Shown here piece by piece: positions 22,438 to 26,662 of a stretch of DNA of 26,662 bases. The stretch is taken from positions 1-26,662 of the forward strand of contig CAYNHL010000039.1 in assembly GCA_964397015.1 (NCBI GenBank), given 5' to 3'. The stretch comes from MADRE2 sp964397015. GTDB taxonomy: Bacteria; Desulfobacterota; Desulfobacteria; Desulfobacterales; Desulfobacteraceae. Within the stretch, counting starts at the first letter, position 1, and every line of letters begins with the position of its first letter. The notes below the pieces were generated by a model. It had not been told where the DNA came from. It saw only the letters and a program-made list of their open reading frames with translations, and did no database searches. The translations under genes were made by a program, and so were the position numbers.

Positions 22438-24072
22438 CTAAACCACGTATTTGATGTGCAACCGTTCGGCAGCTGCCTTGTCATCGATGCCCAGGGCATC
22501 GGACATTCCGATGGGCAGTGATGTGGAGCGGCCAAGGGGCGCGACAATTTTTTTCAATTCAGTGTCAAAAGACACGAACAGGTCCACGACCCGCTGGGCC
22601 ACCTGTTCAGGGTCCAGCCGGCGATAGAGCCTTGGGTCCTGGGAAGTGATGCCCTTGGGGCAGATGCCTATGTTACATACATTGCAGCGGTCATTTTCAG
22701 TCCCGATGCACCCGGCCGCCGCCTGCATGATATGCTTGCCCACCTGGACGCCGCTGGCTCCCATCATTATCAATGCAGCTGCATTGGCTGCGATATTGCC
22801 GTTTTTGCCGATCCCCCCGCCTGCAAACAACGGAATTTCATTCTGCTTGCCGACCTTGACAAGATTCAGGTAATTATCCCGGATGCATGATGCGATAGGG
22901 TGGCCCATGTGATCCATGGAAACGGAATAGGCCGCTCCCGTTCCCCCGTCTTCACCGTCAATGGCAAGGCCCGATGCGTAATCGTTCCGGGTCAGGTTGT
23001 TCAATACTGCCAGAGAGGTGGATGATGCCGAAATTTTGGGGTATACCGGCACTCTGAAACCCCAGGCCATTGACATGGATATGATCATTTTGGCCACGGA
23101 TTCCTCGATGGAATACTGGGTCTGGTGGGTGGGCGGGCTCGGCAGGCTGATTCCCTGCGGAACTCCGCGGATGGCGGCGATCAGTTTGTTGACTTTGTGC
23201 CACATGAGCAGTCCGCCGTCCCCTGGCTTGGCACCCTGCCCGTATTTAATTTCAATCGCGCAGGGATCTTCTTTCATGTGGGGGATGGCATGGATGATTT
23301 CATCCCATCCAAAATATCCGGAGGCGATCTGCAGGATCATGTATTTGAGGAACCTGGATCTCAGCAGTCTCGGGGGACAGCCGCCTTCGCCGGAGCACAT
23401 GCGAACCGGCATGCCCAGTTCTTCGTTCAGGTATGCCACCCCCATCTGCAGACCCTCCCACATGGCGGGCGACAGGGCACCAAAAGACATTCCGCCAATA
23501 ACCAGTGGATATATCTCCCTTACCGGGGGAATCCATCCATTGCTCTTGAGGCGTTTCATGTTTTCTTCGGGGGAAAGGATACGTCCAAGAAGGGTCCTGA
23601 GTTCAAATTCATGACGGCCGGCATCCAGGGCCGGATCGGTCAGCATGGAGATACGGATGAACTTGATCCTGTCCAGGATAGAGCCTTCGGCGTTTCTTCT
23701 GCCGCCCCTTTTCCGGGGTTCGCCAGCCTGGTTGACATGAAATTTGAGCCTGTCTTTTTCAGTGTTTTTTTCCGGTGCAATGGCATCGTTGGGGCAGACC
23801 AGGGTACACATCGCGCATCCGATACAGGCGTTTTTTACCCCTGTTTTCTGGCTTATTCCGTAGAATATCTCATAATGCCGGCCCTGGACATGTCCCGGTT
23901 TAAGGGATGTGGAAAACTTCTTTTTTCTGAATACCTTCATTTCAATGGCGCGTACCGGGCAGACTGCGGTGCATTGCCCGCAAAGGGTGCACTGGGACTG
24001 GTTCCACCTGATCTGCCAGGGCAGATCACACTTGCTCAATGAGGAAGGGTTAATGCTTGCGTTTGAGGACAT
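22438..24072 (-). CDS. Glutamate synthase FMN/iron-sulfur subunit with N-terminal ferredoxin domain
   Basis: This 544-residue protein is the synthase core that reductively aminates 2-oxoglutarate with ammonia from the glutaminase subunit. The N-terminus has two [4Fe-4S] motifs, at Cys28-38 (CTLCGQCTAVCP) and Cys83-93 (CIGCAMCTLVCP). The FMN-binding synthase domain follows from about residue 150: PLVIGGMSFGALSP, EIKYGQGAKPGDGG, DGEDGGTGAA, and PLFAGGGIGKNG. The [3Fe-4S] region has Cys455/463/466/471 before PKGITSQDP. ATG 24072 has AGGAGG 7 bases upstream and overlaps the glutaminase gene by 37 bases, so translation is coupled. This archaeal-style split layout differs from the single large GltB of enterobacteria. 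Confidence 0.93.
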   Translation of the reverse strand: MSSNASINPSSLSKCDLPWQIRWNQSQCTLCGQCTAVCPVRAIEMKVFRKKKFSTSLKPGHVQGRHYEIFYGISQKTGVKNACIGCAMCTLVCPNDAIAPEKNTEKDRLKFHVNQAGEPRKRGGRRNAEGSILDRIKFIRISMLTDPALDAGRHEFELRTLLGRILSPEENMKRLKSNGWIPPVREIYPLVIGGMSFGALSPAMWEGLQMGVAYLNEELGMPVRMCSGEGGCPPRLLRSRFLKYMILQIASGYFGWDEIIHAIPHMKEDPCAIEIKYGQGAKPGDGGLLMWHKVNKLIAAIRGVPQGISLPSPPTHQTQYSIEESVAKMIISMSMAWGFRVPVYPKISASSTSLAVLNNLTRNDYASGLAIDGEDGGTGAAYSVSMDHMGHPIASCIRDNYLNLVKVGKQNEIPLFAGGGIGKNGNIAANAAALIMMGASGVQVGKHIMQAAAGCIGTENDRCNVCNIGICPKGITSQDPRLYRRLDPEQVAQRVVDLFVSFDTELKKIVAPLGRSTSLPIGMSDALGIDDKAAAERLHIKYVV

Positions 24073-25166
24073 ATCGTTACCTCCTGGCGGTCAGGACCGA
24101 CAATTACAGTATCAAGGTGCATTGGTTGAATATCTTTTGTTTTATCCCTGTCCGGAATAACGGCATCCAGTCCGCAGATTTCAGAGGACAAAGCGTACAT
24201 GCCGGGTTTTCCTCCGACTACCCCGGGCCTGAGTTTTTTTCGGTCCTGCGCCATGAAGACGGTGTTATCCGGCAGGTTGCCTATGACGCAGTTCGGTCCG
24301 TCTATGATCAACTGGCGGCAGGATTTTTTCAGGTGACTTAAAAACATCGCGTCCGGATGACCTGCAAGGTCCATGTCACGCAGCGGCGTGATAATGTGCT
24401 TGTAGCTGTCCAGGCCGAGGTTCAGGCCGGTCATGCAGTAGTGAAGGATATGAGAGAACACTTCGGAATCTGATTCATACCCCTGGTATCCGGCGAATCC
24501 CCTGGACGACAGAAAGTCCTTTATGGGGATGAATGCCGTGTTCTCTCCGTTGGTCATAGTGGCATACCCTTCGATGAAAAAAGGATGACAGGCGTAAAGG
24601 TTGATGGCGTAGTTGGTGTTCTGCCGTCCCTGGGCCATTATGATCCTGGCATAGAGTTCGCTTTTGTCAAGTCCCAGGTAATGGCCTATGGCCAGAGGAT
24701 CCCCGATTTCCTTGATCATGATGGTATCGGGCCAGAAGGAAAAAACGATCATGTCTTTTTTTTCCCGCCCCATGTCACGGATCTGCAGCCGTGTTTCCAG
24801 CAGCCGCCTGCCGATCTCTTTTTTATCAAGCCCTTCCCAATCTTCAGGGTATTCATAGGCACGGATCAGGTACATTCCCCTTCTTGGAACGTCCGGCAGG
24901 GGTTTTTTAGGGACTTTGATGGTCATTTTATACTTGGTCATGAAACCCTGGTCCATCATGAACAGGTCCAGGCGGCGCATTCCCTGTTCACTGAAAATGC
25001 CGGACAGGATTGGCGCCTCCTTCATGTCTTCAAACGGTCCGCCAAGATCCCTTAGAAGTATTCCGACACCGGACCCGTCATGCCCTTCCTTCATGACATC
25101 CAGCGCTTTGATGGCTGTCATGGGCGATTGGGGGACTTCACTTGTCAGCGCAAACAGTCGGCACAT
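24036..25166 (-). CDS. Glutamate synthase glutaminase subunit (class II glutamine amidotransferase)
   Basis: This Ntn-hydrolase subunit of about 376 residues releases ammonia from glutamine. The start is fixed by chemistry: class II amidotransferases need cysteine as residue 1 after methionine removal, and MCRLFALTSE begins at ATG 25166 with AGGAGA 6 bases upstream. An in-frame ATG at 25196 would bury the nucleophile. Further typical segments are GHDGSGVGI, RGMYLIRAYEYP, QNTNYAINLYACHPF (the glutamine-site region) and GYESDSEVFSHILHY. It is the first gene of the operon, which continues with the FMN and GltD-like subunits. It corresponds to the N-terminal domain of full-length GltB, made here as a separate chain. 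Confidence 0.93.
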   Translation of the reverse strand: MCRLFALTSEVPQSPMTAIKALDVMKEGHDGSGVGILLRDLGGPFEDMKEAPILSGIFSEQGMRRLDLFMMDQGFMTKYKMTIKVPKKPLPDVPRRGMYLIRAYEYPEDWEGLDKKEIGRRLLETRLQIRDMGREKKDMIVFSFWPDTIMIKEIGDPLAIGHYLGLDKSELYARIIMAQGRQNTNYAINLYACHPFFIEGYATMTNGENTAFIPIKDFLSSRGFAGYQGYESDSEVFSHILHYCMTGLNLGLDSYKHIITPLRDMDLAGHPDAMFLSHLKKSCRQLIIDGPNCVIGNLPDNTVFMAQDRKKLRPGVVGGKPGMYALSSEICGLDAVIPDRDKTKDIQPMHLDTVIVGPDRQEVTICPQTQALTLPH

Positions 25167-25211
25167 CTTGGTTCTCCTAACTTGCAGGTCATGCATTTTT
25201 TGGAAATGATT

Positions 25212-25240
25212 AACATATGGGATTTAATGATGGAAGTCAA
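25212..25240 (-). promoter_or_regulatory. Candidate sigma-70 promoter of the glutamate synthase operon
   Basis: On the minus strand, TTGACT (25240-25235) and TATGTT (25217-25212) are 17 bases apart, ending about 45 bases before the glutaminase ATG at 25166. The -35 matches consensus at five of six positions, the -10 at four. It sits directly behind the presumed Rho terminator, as expected for a new transcription unit. Confidence 0.5.
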
Positions 25241-25246
25241 TATGTT

Positions 25247-25274
25247 AAAAAAAACTTACCTTTCGCTTGAAAGG
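25247..25274 (-). terminator. Likely intrinsic terminator after rho
   Basis: On the minus strand CCTTTC and GAAAGG (25274-25259) form a 6-base stem around AAGC, followed after four bases by eight T residues (25254-25247). It lies about 120 bases past the rho stop and just before the glutamate synthase promoter. The stem is short, so efficiency is uncertain. Confidence 0.5.
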
Positions 25275-25396
25275 CGGGTATGTACAAAAGGCCCGGTTCG
25301 TCACATCTTTTCTGGTTTGCCGGTGTTATACGAAAAGGATAGAGTTCTGAAATAACGGCAGGGCCCGGGATGGGTTTCTGCTGAAAGTGTGTGAAA

Positions 25397-26470
25397 TTAT
25401 TTTTGTTCAAGCAGTGAGATGAACCTGGTCATGGCGGCAACTTCTTCCATGTCCGCGACCTTTCGCCGCAGATCGATCATGCGGCTGTAGTCGTCCTCTC
25501 CCATCAGCAGGCTTTCTTTACGGGTGCCGGAGGCATTGATGTTGATGGCGGGCCATACTCTTTTTTCAGCGCATTCCCGGCTCAGAACCAGGTCCATGTT
25601 GCCGGTGCCCTTGAATTCCTGGTATATTATGTCATCCATTCGGCTGCCGGTCGAGACGAGAATGGTGGCAATAATGGTCAGTGATCCGCCATTTTCCAGC
25701 TTGCGAGCAGCTCCGAAGATTTTTCTGGGAATTTCCATTGTGTTGGCTCCAAGTCCGCCTGAAAGGGTTTTGCCGTGACTGTCGGTATCTGCATTGAATG
25801 CACGTGTCATGCGGGTCAAAGAATCAATGAACACCACGGCATCCTGTCCCATTTCAGTATGGCGGATAGCCGTGTGGATGGCCAGCCGGGTCATTCTCAT
25901 GTGCTGGGCAATCTGCTGGTCGGCCGATGAATAAAGGACATGGGCGTTTTTTAATCCCCGTTGAAATTCAGTAACCTCTTCAGGCCGCTCGTCCACCAGC
26001 AGGACAAATATTTTAGTATCCGGATGATTGATAGTCAGGGAGTTGGCCATGTGTTTGAGGATCATGGTTTTACCGGATTTAGGCGGTGCGATGATCAGGC
26101 CCCGCTGTCCTAAACCGATGGGGACTATTGCGTCAAGGGCATTTCCGGTGACGTCCTCCGGGCCCTGGCTCAGAAACAATCGCTCATAGGGATTGATGCT
26201 GACCTGGTCCTGGAGATAGGGGATTTCGGGCATTTCATCTGCTTGAAAACCATTGACGGTTTCAACCTTTACCAGTGCCGCGTTCTTGTTGCCCGGGATG
26301 AGATGGTCTCCCAGTCCCTCGATTAAACTGCCTTCCTTGAGAGCCAGGTCTGTGATCATGTTGCTGGGAACATAGATGTTGTCCTTGTCCGGTTGAAAAT
26401 TCCGGTCGATATCCCTCAAAAATCCATACCCCTGATCCATTATTTCCAGGTATCCTTGAACAGGTTTCAC
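25397..26470 (-). CDS. rho: Transcription termination factor Rho, short form
   Basis: This is a hexameric RNA helicase/ATPase of about 357 residues that ends transcription. The OB-fold RNA-binding segment begins almost at the N-terminus (VQGYLEIMDQGYGFLRDI). Then follow GRG-like QRGLIIAPPKSGKT (Walker A), LLVDERPEEVTEFQRG, VVFIDSLTRMTRAFN (Walker B), the Q-loop TLSGGLG, and GAARKLENGGSLTIIATILVSTGSRMDD with EFKGTGNMDLVLSRE. I choose GTG 26470 because AAGGAG lies 7 bases upstream. A TTG at 26545 is in frame but has no ribosome site. Either way the N-terminal Rho_N helical domain is absent; stops upstream exclude it. The Q-loop region (GLGANTMEIPRK) and the SSADQQIAQHMRM stretch differ from E. 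coli Rho. It could be the only Rho or a divergent second copy. Confidence 0.9.
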   Translation of the reverse strand: MKPVQGYLEIMDQGYGFLRDIDRNFQPDKDNIYVPSNMITDLALKEGSLIEGLGDHLIPGNKNAALVKVETVNGFQADEMPEIPYLQDQVSINPYERLFLSQGPEDVTGNALDAIVPIGLGQRGLIIAPPKSGKTMILKHMANSLTINHPDTKIFVLLVDERPEEVTEFQRGLKNAHVLYSSADQQIAQHMRMTRLAIHTAIRHTEMGQDAVVFIDSLTRMTRAFNADTDSHGKTLSGGLGANTMEIPRKIFGAARKLENGGSLTIIATILVSTGSRMDDIIYQEFKGTGNMDLVLSRECAEKRVWPAININASGTRKESLLMGEDDYSRMIDLRRKVADMEEVAAMTRFISLLEQK

Positions 26471-26572
26471 TCTTTTGCTCCTTGTGACAATATTAAATGA
26501 TATGCCTCTCGTGGCATAAAAAGGGCTTTTTGACAGCGCTGGCAAAATGTAATTGAATTGGTTTGTATTGTG

Positions 26573-26592
26573 TCAGCAGCATGGTGTGCTGA
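26573..26592 (-). promoter_or_regulatory. Hairpin in the rho leader
   Basis: TCAGCA (26573-26578) and TGCTGA (26587-26592) form a 6-base stem with an 8-base loop, with further outer pairing possible (TGTC at 26571-26574 with GACA at 26600-26603). It lies in the roughly 140-base untranslated leader before the GTG start. Rho often controls its own leader, so a regulatory role is possible, but only the structure is seen. Confidence 0.35.
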
Positions 26593-26617
26593 GAAAATCG
26601 ACAGCCAATATAATAAA

Positions 26618-26646
26618 ATTGTATTAAACCTTTTTCGTAATGTCAA
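26618..26646 (-). promoter_or_regulatory. Near-consensus sigma-70 promoter of rho
   Basis: On the minus strand the perfect -35 TTGACA (26646-26641) and TACAAT (26623-26618, one mismatch) are separated by exactly 17 bases. Transcription would start near 26611. This is the best sigma-70 promoter in the window and is positioned to drive rho. Confidence 0.75.
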
Positions 26647-26662
26647 GAATTTGTGTGTTTTT

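Noticed and set aside
23125..24042. Plus-strand open frame of 305 codons inside the glutamate synthase FMN subunit
   Set aside because: It is antisense to conserved FMN and ferredoxin motifs and shows no recognisable domain.
1..26662. CRISPR arrays, tRNA or rRNA genes, insertion sequences
   Set aside because: No regularly spaced repeats, no cloverleaf sequences, no transposase motifs and no terminal inverted repeats were seen by eye. A covariance-model search would be needed to exclude small RNAs.

Overview
The window looks like a chromosomal segment of an anaerobic sulfate-reducing bacterium of the Desulfobacterales type (Desulfobacterota). The reasons are a heterodisulfide-reductase-like pair (a QmoB-like HdrA-MvhD fusion plus an HdrC-HdrB fusion), a split glutamate synthase loaded with extra [4Fe-4S] clusters, class 1B dihydroorotate dehydrogenase, methyl-accepting proteins of the deltaproteobacterial style, and moderate GC content. 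This assignment is an inference from gene families; no rRNA or other marker gene is present. Nearly all genes lie on the minus strand, so the biological order runs from right to left. The only solid plus-strand genes are a flavoprotein (15199-15777) and a small conserved-looking protein of unknown function (19063-19458).

From the right: a short, divergent Rho (25397-26470) has a near-consensus sigma-70 promoter and a likely terminator behind it. A three-gene glutamate synthase operon follows (20105-25166): glutaminase domain, FMN synthase domain with two ferredoxin-type clusters, and a GXGXG domain fused to a GltD-like oxidoreductase with more clusters. A cyclophilin (19530-20066) ends at a hairpin terminator. 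Next comes a pyrimidine cluster pyrD-pyrK-pyrE with ubiX downstream (15755-18842). The last 23 bases of ubiX overlap the end of the convergent flavoprotein gene.

The central part (5072-14804) is a signalling cassette: a hybrid histidine kinase (Cache-GAF-PAS-HisKA-HATPase-REC), an NtrC-family sigma-54 activator, and then a receiver-like protein without its active-site residues, CheW, a dCache chemoreceptor and an unusual CheA. A sigma-54 promoter with the invariant GG-N10-GC spacing (10405-10420), preceded by a dyad (10512-10542), lies between the activator gene and the chemosensory genes. The simplest reading is that the kinase/activator pair switches on the chemosensory operon. The operon has no cheY, cheR or cheB in this window, and its CheA carries a MshEN/GspE-N-like segment where a P2 domain might be expected. 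It is therefore probably an accessory chemosensory pathway with an output other than ordinary flagellar taxis.

At the left are the Hdr-like redox pair (1209-4965), a small gene interrupted by an in-frame TAA (684-1139), a TPR-like protein (212-691), and possibly the 3' end of a plus-strand gene at the window edge. The parts most worth following up are the sigma-54-controlled chemosensory cassette with its pseudo-receiver and modified CheA, the two-gene Hdr module, the interrupted small gene, and the Rho without an N-terminal helical domain.
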